A stretch of DNA of 64,000 bases from Isoetes taiwanensis (GCA_021234155.1 JAJEKV010000058.1:2719060-2783059); one strand, 5' to 3'; positions 10,684 through 21,246 are shown, counted from the first letter of the stretch. Translations and numbers: made by a program. The notes: a model not told the origin generated them from the letters alone.

Positions 10684-12176
10684 CTATGGAAATGCAACAG
10701 TCCAATCACTGGGCAAGCTGCTCCCAAAAACAAAGCTTAGCACTGCCGCCTGCTTTTCGTTCAGCTTTTGAAAACTATGGCTCTTGCTTATAGGCAAGTT
10801 GGAAACATTTCGCAAACATTGGGCTCTCTTTTTCTTTAACTCCACAAGTTTGCTGGCATATGCAGATGCTTCAGTAGAAAAGATACTGTTTGTGTCATTT
10901 TCAGCAGCAACCTTTCCGTTGTTTTCTGCAACCTTGTCTGTTGAGGGTGCCTCTTTCTTCTCCATTGTACCCTTTGCTACTGAATTCTCCGCACGGCCCC
11001 ACCAGCGGTTCGAAGTAATTGATAATGATCTAGATGGAAACCCTTGTTTAAATTCATCCAAAAATGTAGGAATAGCTATCTTCTGCCTGTAGAAGTTCAT
11101 ATTCATGATGGGCCGACCTGGACCAGCACTTCTTGGACTCAATAACCCACGATTTCCTTGTATTGAACTTGTAGGCAGCCTATCTCCACCAATGCTGGTT
11201 GTTTGCCCGCCACTGCCATTCCAATAACATAAAACGTGAGAAAAAAGGTTCCTAACTAATTGAAGATAAGAAGAAGCCCCTAACATGAAAATAATCCAAA
11301 CTCTTTGGCATAGAACATAGGGTGTGGAAGAATATAACGAGCTTACAGGAGTACTAAATGACCTAAGCTATTTGCGATCAATACATGTTTAGACTAATAA
11401 ACTGAAGGCCCTAGCTGTTTTTGTAGGTTTTTACTTACAATGCTAGAACTGCAGACAGAAAATTATATAGGTGCTATCAAGGACAAAGTAAGCTTACAAG
11501 CTACTAGATCCAAAAACATGATGAGAACTGGAAACTGGGTTGTTAAGTGCAAACTGCTGCTGCTCTGCTAAGCGCTTATCTCTTGCTGCTTCTCTTTTTA
11601 TATCTTCAACTGATTTCCCAGCAAGAACCTGTAATAATTCTCACCATTACATCAGAGTCGTAAATAACAAACGACTTAATGCAAGGGATTCTATAAACCT
11701 TTCGATATGGCCATCTTGAAATATTATTCTCCTTGCAAATACGCTTCAAAGTAGTTGTGCAGACCCCTGGCTTAACGGAGAACAAATTAAAAGTTCAATA
11801 ACTTGCAATAAATCCATAACTGTCAACTTCAATTCAAAACCAAAAAAAAAAAGAAAAAAAATTCAAAAATCACGCTGCAAGATCCACTTTGCGAGAGAAA
11901 CAGGAAGAAGGGTGAAGAATGTGGGACATAAAGATAGCAATTTATTTAGTGCACTACATTTCACAACAGAAAATAAATAGAACCCATCAGAGGAAATTTA
12001 GATTGATAAAATATTTTCTGAAAAAGTACTTAACCAAGCTGGTTGGCAGCCTCGGCAATTGGCAAAGTGAAAAATTTGGCCACTTCGTCAAAATCAAGGG
12101 ATCCATCCCAGTTAACCTGCTGTGGAGGCATTCCGAGCTTGGCCATGTAACGATTTGAAATGTAATCGGTCGGCAT
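10684..12176 (-). CDS. RWP-RK domain transcription factor (RKD-like), four exons
   Basis: A probable nuclear DNA-binding regulator. RWP-RK proteins control nitrate responses (NLP) or egg-cell and gametophyte programmes (RKD). This one lacks the long NLP N-terminus, so it is RKD-like. Exons by my reading: 12,035-12,176, 11,699-11,766, 11,498-11,628 and 10,684-11,212. All have GT-AG borders, and they sum to 870 bp, or 289 residues plus stop, with frame kept across every junction. The start is ATG at 12,174-12,176. Exon 1 carries LDFDEVAKFFTLPIAEAAN. Exon 2 carries GVCTTTLKRICKENNISRWP followed by YRK, the signature helix and RWPxRK-type motif with Tyr in place of the usual His or Ser. Exon 3 is a charged helix ending in a Q-rich turn. 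Exon 4 is a low-complexity Ser/Lys-rich tail. No stop or frameshift was seen. The exact subfamily is not assigned. Confidence 0.82.
11287..11497. other. Intron 3 of the RWP-RK gene
   Basis: On the minus strand this part lies between the donor GTAAGC after 11,498 and the acceptor at 11,213-11,214. It is AT-rich and no other feature is visible. Confidence 0.6.
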
Positions 12177-12435
12177 GACGGCAACACGACAGCGCTCTTG
12201 AATTTGGATATTCTTAGGGTTGCTTCAAGGCAATTTATCTTATACGTATAATGTGGCCGAATCACAAAGCGTACATTTATTACATAAGATTGTCTAAGGT
12301 TTTTTGCTGTATTCGTATGAAAATATGTAGCTTGTTGATGCTGGCATGGTGGATTCCAAATAGTAGCATTATTCTTTCTTTCTGTATTTTTTGGGTTGCC
12401 CCTAGGGGGGCAAACCCTCGCTCATGTGGGTTTTC

Positions 12436-12477
12436 GGCATATTCTAAGCATATACTAGAATATGCCTAGAATATGCC
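12436..12477. repeat. Inverted plus tandem 11-mer (GGCATATTCTA / TAGAATATGCC)
   Basis: GGCATATTCTA at 12,436-12,446 is followed by two head-to-tail copies of its exact reverse complement at 12,456-12,466 and 12,467-12,477. The inverted copy can pair with either. It sits upstream of the maturase fragment. Function unknown. Confidence 0.8.
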
Positions 12478-12763
12478 AAAGACTGCTCTAAACTTGATGT
12501 GGCCTGTAAACTGGCGGTCGCCAATGTTGCTGGGAGGCGGTTGTGCAAACCCGCTAACCGGCACAGGAAAATAGCCACAATTCCATATCTGAGCTCAGCT
12601 ATGGAGGTCGATGCATGCGCTAATACAAAGAAAAGCGGCGTCATGGTTGCCACCTCCGACTCCATTAGGTAGAAGGGAGTACCTAATGCATTTGCTTAGA
12701 GCATGGCGTAGCCTGCCCCTCAGCCTCAACAGTTTAAGATGTAATTGTATAGGAGGTTTTGCT

Positions 12764-13165
12764 TATGATTCTTGAGCCAATATTTGAGCCTCGGTTTTCT
12801 CTCCGGTCTCATGGATTGAGGCCTGGGGGGACTCCCCATACATGCTTGAGGTACATTCAAGGTAACTTTGGAGGTTGCGTATGGCTGACGAAAGTAGACT
12901 TCACTGATTTGTTTAATGAGATAGAGCCTCGAGCTCTAATAAGTGTTATAGAAAAGGTTGTCACTGATATTAGAATACTCAGACTAATTTACAAAGGCGT
13001 AAGGAGAACAAAGCCCTTGCCTCCTCTTATTGAAGAAAAGCTTAAAAAAGGGCCAGTAAAATGGTCAAGGAAGAAGAAGAGGACAGAAGTTGACCGTAAA
13101 CGAAATCCTTTCTGGCTTGATAGTATATTAGACTCCACCTACTGAAGCTCAGAAATTACCCTTAT
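12764..13165 (+). pseudogene. Fragment of a nuclear-encoded group II intron maturase (nMAT type)
   Basis: Nuclear maturases are imported into organelles, where they assist splicing of group II introns. The fragment starts inside the reverse-transcriptase core with ILEPIFEPRFS, then SHGLRPGGTPHT, the (F/S)HxxRPGR-like motif of maturases, here with the usual Arg replaced by Gly. The downstream lysine-rich PPLIEEKLKKGP...KKKKR segment is the linker I associate with the nMAT3/nMAT4 branch. The frame stops at 13,145. A single-base shift would continue into PPTEAQKLP, so the copy carries a frameshift. No N-terminal or RT catalytic part and no maturase X domain are present. It lies only about 60 bp upstream of an Iojap exon on the same strand. 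This is a gene piece and not a working gene. Confidence 0.65.
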
Positions 13166-13224
13166 TCCTTTTAGCTTGTTTAGGGATTATTTATTTTTGC
13201 TAAGAATAGATTGGTTTGATGCAG

Positions 13225-14827
13225 CCGCTTCCAAGGCCTTTTTACTATGAAGAAGAGGATTTTGAGGACAAAGATGAGGTAAATCTCTGTTTTCTTCTAT
13301 TTTTCTGTATGCTTTAAGCCATGGACGATAAGCCATGGACGAACTTATACATTTCCTTGCATTTCAAAGGTTGTGTTGGATACGCTTGAACATGATTTTG
13401 GCTCTCCCAGCCCAACCTTGAATAGTGTATTATTTTTAACACTATCCTGAACATGCGTCTGGCTAGCATAGAATCAAATCCAAAACTCTCTTACATGCCA
13501 CATGGGAAATCCTCTATTAATCGCATGTGCGGATCTAAGAGCAACACTTTCAAAAGGCATATAAAATGATATTAAATGTTATGTTGCTGAACATCAAGTC
13601 ATCCTGCATATTTATATTATTTAATATTGATCACAGGGAATTCGACAGTTAGCATGAGTACTTATGTACTTTTGAGCATGAAATGAAGTCTTTCAGCACA
13701 TTATTCAGGGTTATCCATGGCTAGTTACCACGGTCACTGCATATATGTCCATAAAATATTTTGTAATGAAGTGTTTAGTGCCATACGACGTTGTTCCAGG
13801 GCGATATTTATGTTCTGTTTTATAGGATCTTGATACAGAATCAGAAGATAGTAGTGAACTGGATGATAAAGAGTTAGATTCTCTGTTTAGAGAGCATGGT
13901 GTGGTTGTTCGTTCTAGTGAAAGTGCTGGCAGCTTGGCAGTTTCTGTTTCAGGAGTTGACGGAAAGCTTAGCATGTGAGAATTTTAAAGTGCTTAGGGTC
14001 TTGTTTTTATACATGGTTTTTATTTTGAAGCAAGCAATAAATGTGTGATTTTTTTGATGGATGGGTCCAGTTGCTATGGCAATGGCTGAGGTTGCAAGTG
14101 AAGTGAAGGGAATAGATATCAAGGTCTTGCATGTGAAACCTTTAATATATTGGGCACCATATTTTGTTATTGCAACAGCCTTCTCTGCTCCGCAAGTTGG
14201 TACGATGGGGTAAGATTTATTATGTTGCTCTGTGCTGTCTATGTACTATATTATATTGAACATCTGAGTTTGTTTAGGTTTAGGATGCGTCAAAAGGCAG
14301 CGGAGATGTTTACAAAAACTGCAAGGGGTGACACAAAGCCCAAATCATGGACATTGTTGGACTTTGGTATGCGGTTTTTCTTTTCCATAATAACGAGCTT
14401 CTTTTTTTTATGCAAATTTCGTTTGAATTTTGATAAACTCAAAATCGACGTATAAAGTTAAAAAATACGTTTTTTTTTTTTTGAAAAAAACGTATCTTAC
14501 ATATTTTTTAGTCGCCGGCCGGAAAAAAAAAAAAAAAAACTTCGTTTTGGCGTCGCTGAAAAGTCTTTTCAGCGTCTGTAAACAAAGAAAAATTGGCGTC
14601 TGCGCGATTTTTTTTTGCCATATTTTATACGTTTTATACGGCAAATATGTGCCGTATCATACAATTCATACGTATTCCGTATAAAACGTACAGCGTATTG
14701 AACCTATCCCTGGGTAGTTCACATTTTCTTACCAACGGAAAAAAGCTACTATAATCTTGACGAATTGTATGTCAATGCAACAATGATGGCACTTCCTTTT
14801 GCAGCAGAGAGATCACAAAGAAGATAG
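13225..14827 (+). pseudogene. Iojap / ribosomal silencing factor RsfS, partial gene with introns
   Basis: RsfS/Iojap proteins bind ribosomal protein L14 and block joining of ribosomal subunits; plant Iojap acts in plastids. Exons read as 13,225-13,278 (acidic, FYYEEEDFEDKDE), 13,826-13,975 (acidic, ending GVDGKLS), about 14,071-14,209 (AMAEVASEVKGIDIKVLHVK, then FVIATAFSAPQ), 14,278-14,366 (RMRQKAAEMF, then KPKSWTLLDFG) and 14,714-14,827 (VVHIFLPTEKSYYNLDELY, stop TAG). Together these make the full conserved RsfS domain. The transit-peptide exon is missing. By my reading the exon 2 to 3 junction does not keep frame with its GT-AG sites. The last exon has no AG acceptor directly before it, where a low-complexity insertion ends. 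I therefore call it a decayed or captured copy; a functional gene with unusual splicing is the alternative. Confidence 0.7.
14395..14710. other. Low-complexity hairpin-rich insertion in the last Iojap intron
   Basis: The segment has runs of 14 T and 17 A, and repeated ATACGT/ACGTAT words (14,465, 14,493, 14,628, 14,670 and 14,683). It also has short inverted pairs such as CTGAAAAG/CTTTTCAG and GCCGTAT/ATACGGC. It looks like an inserted small non-autonomous element, but I could not find clean termini. It abuts the last exon where an acceptor should be. Confidence 0.45.
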
Positions 14828-15002
14828 ATTTGTGAAAATCTTGTTCTGGGGGCTACAAATTTTGTTATCAACCAAATCCCATCAAATCTATAAGCATGAA
14901 CACGCAAATCTCCAAGTCTTGGGTTTCATCTACAACTAAATTAATCAAATATCTCGACTCTTCCTGTAACAGATTTTGATTAGTTTTTTTAATCGCAGTG
15001 TC

Positions 15003-15252
15003 TACGAATTTCCAGTCAATGGGAACAAATTTACAAATTTATCTTGAGGAAATTTAATACATTTGAAGCAGAAATTGGGAGCATTTTGGATGTGATAGTT
15101 CCTGGTTGTAAGAGCAAACGTATAAAGTGGGTTTCTTTTCCAACATACAAAGGTTTTGGTGCAGGCTGGAGTAAATTCAGAAGGGTACATAAGTTACAGA
15201 AGGGTGATTGGGCACTGCTGGAACTAACAGTCCAGAATACTATCACACGGGG
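15003..15252 (+). pseudogene. B3 DNA-binding domain fragment (REM-like)
   Basis: The plus-strand frame around 15,044-15,240 gives a stretch with VIVPGCKSKRIKWVSF, then GAGWSKFRRVHKLQKGDWAL and LELT. The GW-x-KF-x-x-x-(H/N)-x-L-x-x-GD-x-x-x-x-E arrangement is the C-terminal half of a plant B3 domain, which contacts DNA in RAV, REM and ABI3-type proteins. The N-terminal half is short, and the reading frame then runs straight into an inverted-repeat element at 15,253. No complete protein can be read. A second, better B3 end lies at 18.6 kb on the same strand. The two may be parts of one gene disrupted by insertions, or separate captured pieces. Confidence 0.5.
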
Positions 15253-15490
15253 GGTTTGGGTGCATATTCACACGGGGGGTTACTCCGGGCAACGAGAGCT
15301 GTCGGATGGGCATATTTGCCCTTTATTCCAAGATCTGGACCGTACATAGCGATCCTCGTTTGTGGGGTATGCATATACAAGTTTTTGTATACTGTATATT
15401 AAAGTTTGCAAAATACTATAAGGTTTGAGAGAATGTACTTAATGGTGTTAATTTTATACATGTATTGTCGTGTGAATATGCACCCAAACC
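15253..15490. mobile_element. 238-bp MITE-like element with 22-bp perfect inverted repeats
   Basis: GGTTTGGGTGCATATTCACACG at 15,253-15,274 is the exact reverse complement of 15,469-15,490. The 194-bp centre is AT-rich and non-coding. A partial direct echo, CACACGGGGGG, flanks and overlaps the left end. I see no convincing target-site duplication. The layout fits a small non-autonomous DNA transposon that landed in the B3-like sequence. Confidence 0.65.
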
Positions 15491-15786
15491 AAAGGGGGTT
15501 TAAGGGGGAATTTTATTTTTAAGCGTGAAATGCAATGGTTTGTATTGTTGTTATGTGCCCTAACAAAAAAAACTAAACCAAATAAACAAACAAGCAATTT
15601 ATAACAATACAACATATACACAGTCCAAACGCCCTTGAGTGAATATCTAGCATCTAAACCAAAAAGAAAGTCATATAATCATTGTTTACTGTTATATATT
15701 GTTATATGTTTGTGAGATCTGTGAAGAACAAAAAGCTTAGGGCCTATAGAATATAAAAATCATAAAAACAATGCAAATGAAAATGT

Positions 15787-15855
15787 GTACACAAACTAGC
15801 ATAAGGGGTTTTGATTTCATTTGTACACAAACTAGCATAAGTGGTTTTGATGGGA
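15787..15855. repeat. Two-copy 36-bp tandem repeat
   Basis: GTACACAAACTAGCATAAG followed by GGTTTTGAT occurs at 15,787 and again at 15,823, with one difference. Confidence 0.85.
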
Positions 15856-16240
15856 TCAAATGGGAATTTCTAGCATAAAAACAGGGACACACTCTAATAT
15901 ACTCCAATACAACAAGAACATGTACCTCTCACAAATAAGTTCCGCAAATGACTTTATTGCCCTGTTGTTTCTATACATCAAGTAGATCCCTTAAAACGAA
16001 TCTCAACCGATAACGTGAGCAAATCCCCCGAAAAACCACCATTTGCGAGGCGTATTTATAGAGCAATTCACATCCAACAGTTGTTGAAAGATGTGCTCAT
16101 CAACATCATGTTGTCCAACGACATGAGATCTCTCTAGTACCTTATATGCCAATGCGGCCGAAGATGAAAGAAATGAACTCTCGACAGGGCATCTTATGGG
16201 ACATCTTTACAAGTCCTAGTGCTTTTGCCAAATCAGCAAG

Positions 16241-16645
16241 CAACCACACAGGAATTGCATCAAAATACGAAGCATATATTTCAAGAACAAGATAAGCCGG
16301 TGAAGTATGCAACGCCTTAGCTGATTATTTGTGTGCGGAGAGATTTGCTTATCTGCAAAATCTCAAAAGAAAGCTTATGCAACTCTAGCCAAATCGAGCC
16401 AATCGATATGGAGTGCCAAAAGAGTACACATTTGGCTCTCGAATTGAAGGACCGTGGAAGTTTTACATGAGCCCGTGTTCCCATAAGAACTCACATCCAT
16501 TCCCTCGCTTCATTAAAAGTGCATGGGTCGCCAAAAGCGACCACACGAATTGCATCAAAATACGAAGCATATATTTCAAGGACAAGATAAGCCGACAAGT
16601 ATGGAACGCCTGCATGGTTATTTGTGTGCGGAGATTTGCTTATCG
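16241..16645. repeat. Direct repeat of about 110 bp, copies 290 bp apart
   Basis: The segment beginning GAATTGCATCAAAATACGAAG and running through ATATATTTCAAG(A/G)ACAAGATAAGCCG to TTTGTGTGCGGAGA is present near 16,251-16,356 and 16,546-16,645. Nearby minus-strand frames (16,491-16,890) show no recognisable motif. I see no supported gene from 15.9 to 17.1 kb. Confidence 0.8.
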
Positions 16646-17517
16646 CATTACAAGATGCTAACAGGGACACCACTCTTTCCAAAGAAACTTAATCTACGGA
16701 GAGGTGTGCGGCCAATGGAAAGCCATAAACAAACTTCCATTTGAAACCATGATGGTAATATTATGTGCGAACTTGTCTCATTCAACTTAGCAACTTTAGC
16801 AAATGCCCCGAACAACCAATGCACCCAAAATCTCATAATCTGATAAAGAAAAAAAAGGATACCTTCTCCAGAGTTACACATCCTGTACAATTAGCCTTGG
16901 CAGCTAATCCCTGGAGTCCAGCTCTGCGGACATGTATAATAACCTTCAAATTAACCTCTGCCATCTTTCCAAAAAAAATCCACCCAATAACCTCTGATTC
17001 AAGACTGGTAACTTATGCACAAGCTAAACGCTTTTAGCTTCCATAAACATCCCGGTAAACACAATATAGACTCTGCATCAGGCTTCTATAGCCGTTCAAG
17101 CAAAGAATAAGCTACAAATCGATGTTTCTCATGAATCCACAAGCTTCGGCACCAGGGCTATAAGATCCGTTTGCAAATGCTTGGGTGCCTTTTGAAGTAC
17201 CAAGGCAATTTTTTGAGGTGACTGAGGTCTACGCCGAGGTTTAGGAGAACCTACCCACCATTCTTCTGATTCTGTAAAGCACTTTTTTCCTGAGAACGGG
17301 CTCTCTCCACCTTTGTAGCAGACCCTTTTCATTACGCTTGTTGCCCGTGGTGCAACAATTTCAATTAACTACAAATGAGCATATTGTTCTTAATGGTTCT
17401 GTAAACTTCACAATTGGTACCCGTGCATGAGTCAATGCCTGGAAGAACCCTTTGTCAAGAGACTATGCATTTCTTATTAATGAAACTAGAGGATCTTGTT
17501 TGTTAATAAAAACTGAC

Positions 17518-17746
17518 CTGAACACTTGCCATGTCATTAGCTTCCAAGATATCTGCCATCCGAACAACAAGCTCAGCTTTATTCGGATCTTCCTCATCAA
17601 CAGTCAAGCATACATCAATATCACTATTTCGTACTCCAAATGCATTTGCACATGACCCAAATAAGAAAAGCTTTGCGCCTGGCCATTCGTGTTCAACCAA
17701 GCTATCCAGCCGAGATACAAGAGAAGACTTCCGAAAACCCTGTTGT
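17518..17746 (-). pseudogene. Single exon of a terminal uridylyltransferase / Cid1-type nucleotidyltransferase (URT1-like)
   Basis: TUTases add uridines to RNA 3' ends; plant URT1 uridylates deadenylated mRNA in the cytoplasm. On the minus strand the exon is bounded by TTTGCAG at 17,747 and a CAG/GTCAG donor at 17,517. It encodes a short helix, then WPGAKLFLFGSCANAFG and NSDIDVCLTVDEED. The GSx(10)DxD pattern here (GSCANAF...SDIDVC) is the catalytic nucleotidyltransferase signature with both metal-binding Asp residues intact. The exon is undamaged, yet I find no neighbouring exon: the next expected segment and the PAP-associated domain are absent on either side for several kilobases. It is therefore an isolated exon, either captured or left from a gene broken by insertion. 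Confidence 0.65.
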
Positions 17747-18040
17747 CTGCAAACAAAACCCTAAGTTGAAGGGTCTCGAGCCTTGCATGTCAAGCAAGGA
17801 AAAAATACTTTTTCTTAGCATAGAAAATTAAATTATAAAAAAAATATATATGAAAATTTATGGATTCAACCATTGGAAAGTGTCACGAAAATTAAAATGA
17901 ACGTATATGCACTCTAGATATACCGATTAGTACGTCTCATTGAATACTATCATCAAATCATATAAAAACCTTAGGGAAAAAAGTACAAAAATACAAAAAC
18001 AACCCCCTGTTATAATGCTACATATTCCATATGCATCATC

Positions 18041-18818
18041 GTACCGGCCCTTCTTCTTCTACTACTCTTCTTCCTTCATGGTCTTCTAGCTCTTCTGATG
18101 AAGAAGATTTGTGTGATGAAGATGATTTTTCTGAAGAGCCAGAAAATTCGAATTAAGAACCAGCAAATTCTAGCCCTTCTTCCTAGAAAAAGCCAGCAAA
18201 TTCTAATCCTTCATCTTCCTCAAATTCCGGTCCTTCTTCCTCATCTTCTGATGAACAAAAGATTTGTAAAGAGTCAAAGTGTTGAAAAATGCAATGACAA
18301 AGTTCCAAATCAAAGTTTGACATCACCCAAACGAGAAACCAGATCTTCATTCAAGTGGAAGGTGTATAAGAGAGTTCAAAAATGCTGAAAAATCCATTCA
18401 TCTATGTGGAGATGACTAAATCCAGGCTTGGAGATAAATGTATAAGTAATTTCAAGAAATAAACTAGTCTTCTATTAGGCATATCATCTCTAAAATAAAA
18501 TCATTATGTTCTATAAATATGTAAGTAATTTTAGCAAATAAATTAGTCTCGTGTTAGGCATGTCATCTCTAAAATAAAATCGTTATGTTGTAACAACTCA
18601 TTCAGAAATCATTTATTCATGAGCACCTAGGAGATCTGAAAAGGGGTGAGCATGTGACCTTGAAATGCCTAAATGACTGCACCCATGCAACAGGAGCCTT
18701 TTCTAAAGGATGGCCAGATAAAGATTTTATAACAGAACACCACCTTAAACAAGGAAATGTGTTGCTATTGGAGTTATTAGATCACAGGACCTTCAGGGTT
18801 CATCTCTTCAAGATATGA
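18041..18818 (+). pseudogene. C-terminal part of a B3-domain (REM-like) protein
   Basis: An acidic/serine linker (SSDEEDLCDEDDFSEEPENSN, followed by stops) at about 18,090-18,155 precedes a second serine-rich stretch. A later exon-like stretch, about 18,602-18,818, ends with stop TGA at 18,816-18,818. That exon reads LGDLKRGEHVTLKCLND, then GWPDKDFITEHHLKQGNVLL and LELLDHRTFRVHLFKI. GWP.F..(H/D).L..GD(V)L.FEL and a final (F)RVH(L/I)F are the hallmarks of the last strands of a REM-type B3 domain. B3 proteins are nuclear DNA-binding regulators. The exon itself is open, but the linker contains in-frame stops and no start or first domain can be joined to it. It may belong with the B3 piece at 15.0 kb. 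Confidence 0.55.
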
Positions 18819-19015
18819 AGCAAAGGTAACTAACTATGTATTCTAATGGCAGGATCAGAATGATTTCGAATAACATTTTGGCGCAGGTTTGTTTGTATTC
18901 TGACTCACATGAAGTTTTGGACATGGCTTTGTTGTGCTGTAGTGGTTTTCTGAAGGTGAAGTTTTTTGGACATGGCCTTACTGTGCTATAGTGGTTTTCT
19001 AAAGGTGATCTGCAT
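18433..19015. repeat. Two pairs of two-copy tandem repeats
   Basis: A 79-bp unit with AGTAATTT, TTAGGCAT and CATCTCTAAAATAAAATC lies at about 18,436-18,514 and 18,515-18,593. A unit of about 50 bp, with GGACATGGC(T/C)TT and TAGTGGTTTTCT, lies at about 18,920-18,965 and 18,968-19,014. The first pair precedes the B3 C-terminal exon and the second follows it. Confidence 0.8.
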
Positions 19016-21026
19016 CCTATTTTTTGTAATGGCCTTTATATATACTTAATATTGTCTGGTAATTCCCTGTCTGCAACATAAATCCATCTTCGTTTTTTGA
19101 GATGTGTTCTATTTATGTGTAAGATTTCCTGCATGCGAGAGACCTGCACAGTTCAATGTCAAAACTGCCCACGAAAGAGGTCACAAATAAATCCATATTT
19201 TTCAAATTGAGCTCACCTTTAACACTTTAACAGAAAACATGTCGTGTTCTAGCCATTCTAACATGATAGGCTAAATCTTTTACATAAATCACCTAATAAT
19301 CACCCAATAAGAAATAGGAAAAACATGTGGATTATTCACGAATTGCAGTAGATCATCACTAAAAGTAATTCATGAATCCATTTGCTTTGCCATGATATAT
19401 TCCTTCAGATTACCATCTTCATTGCAAGACACATATCATTCTCTATCATTAATTTTGCAATTGCTCTAAGATGTTAACAATTTAGAGTTAAAATTTCAAT
19501 GATGTGCCATGATTTTAAGATTGTTTGCTCTTCAAAAAAGAAGCAAACAAGGAAAACAATTCTTTTGTCAATGACTCCCTAGAGACTTAATACTTCCCCA
19601 GTGGCATTTGAAATTGATATATTTTAATCACAACTATTTAGCTTGGCTACATTTACTTAAAATAGTTGAAGGGACATGTAGGAAAAAACGATCGAATGTG
19701 CTAAGGCAAAAACTTCAAAAAGGGCACATGAGGCAAAATAGGCGTAATGAGGAGGCAAATAGGAAAATGGCTAGGCTAAAAAGATGCAAAGATGGGTAAG
19801 TGGAAAAAGTGAGCATCGTGGAATAAAATAGAATGTGGATATGGAATGGGAAAAATGGCTAAGGCTAAGAACCATACACCATGGGTTCTTTCAAACTCTA
19901 ACTTTCAAACTTTAAATGAGGGTCTTTCAATCTCCTTAACCCAAAATCTTCTTTGTCCATGTTTGTCTTATGACAGAATATTATTCTGGCTCTTTAGTAA
20001 CTGTTTTCAACAGCAGGAGCAGATTGATTTTGTCAATCCATATACTGCCCCATATTGCCCTTTCCATGGCCGTGGAACATATCATCAGATTTTTAGTATC
20101 ATGCGTGTCAGAATTTGCAAATGGATATGTTAATACCACCACAATTATAATTCCTAGACAAAAATGATGACAAGCTTAATAACCAACGTTGATCACAAGC
20201 TCACTAGACCAAACAATTTTCTTTGTATGAATTCATATTCAGTATCACCATTCATCATACCATCAATAATCTTCATTCATGGTCCTTTTATTTTAGACCA
20301 TATATTACTGTAGCATCAAGACATTATGCATTTAGGAAGTAATATGATCACTGAAACTATTTCAAAACAGAACCAACCTCGTTTATGTTCGCCAAATGCT
20401 ATCTGCCTAACTATACATTTGAGATTTATTTAAGCAATCAGTTCCGGCCGCTTGGCCTCACTGATTGCATTTGGATCGTATCAGCAAATTCTTCCTGCCT
20501 CGTCATATAGCTTCTCTTCCTGGGAGTCGCCGCCTTGGATCGATCCTTTAAATGAATAATGGTTCCATTTTATTGGGCCTCGAGCCTTGAAAAATATATC
20601 TAAGTCCTCTAATGGTTATTTCGATGGTCATGTAAACCATTGAAATTCGTTGCTGAATAGTTTAGCTAAAAACAACCAAGTTAATTATAATGTCAATGCC
20701 ACATTATTTTGTATACCTTGTCTTCTCCTCAAACCTACCACTGTAGTTTTCTTCTCGAACATTCTTTTACTCTTAAGTTAGATGATTGCAACCTAGATAA
20801 AAAGATTACTGTCCAGCACCATACTGTCTCTGCACTGTTCATTTAACTTAGATTATAAGATGAACATCTGCATTGACATTTCCCTTTCAGCTTATAATCT
20901 GTTAATGATTTTGCATTTCAGCAATCATACTGTCTCTGCTTTGTCTTCTTTGATTATAAGTTGAGCTTTAACATTCCCCTTTCAAACTTACAATCTTCCT
21001 AGATCTTTGCAGTTTAACATCCCAGA
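19016..21026. other. AT-rich intergenic stretch, no supported gene
   Basis: Frames at 19,608-19,799 and 19,846-20,167 lack motifs. A duplicated segment with CATACTGTCTCTGC and GATTATAAG...TTTCAGCTTATAATC-like words lies at about 20,820-20,928 and 20,930-21,000. Nothing else is visible. Confidence 0.5.
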
Positions 21027-21215
21027 CTTCAAAGTGCAGTAGTCCCTAGTTTGAGCATTACTTTAAGCTATATCTACAAGGCCTTAAGAACTGATTTTCC
21101 AGAAAGCATCGATTTATGGCAAGCCCTCCTTGGTTTCAGAGGATATCCCCACAAACGGATTACATTAGAACTTGAATTTAATCTGGTAATTAATTTAAGG
21201 TCTGCTCTTTAACTC
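21027..21215. repeat. Repeat flanking Gypsy element C, left copy
   Basis: About 190 bp beginning ACTTCAAAGTGCAGTAGTC and ending CTCTTTAACT, with AAGGCCTTAA and AAGCCCTCCTTGGTTTCAGAGG inside. It recurs in the same orientation at 25,853-26,053. It is probably LTR-derived, because it lies outside both ends of the internal region of element C. Only this part of the two flanks is alignable by eye. Confidence 0.65.
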
Positions 21216-21246
21216 AACAAATAGCAAAATGGCATGTATAAAATTA

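Noticed and set aside
14408-14684. Lys/Phe-rich open frames on both strands
   Set aside because: Both come from poly(A) and poly(T) runs in the intron insertion.
17129-17332. Minus-strand frame downstream of the TUTase exon, considered as its next exon
   Set aside because: It does not resemble the segment that follows the catalytic motif in TUTases, and its borders lack convincing splice sites.
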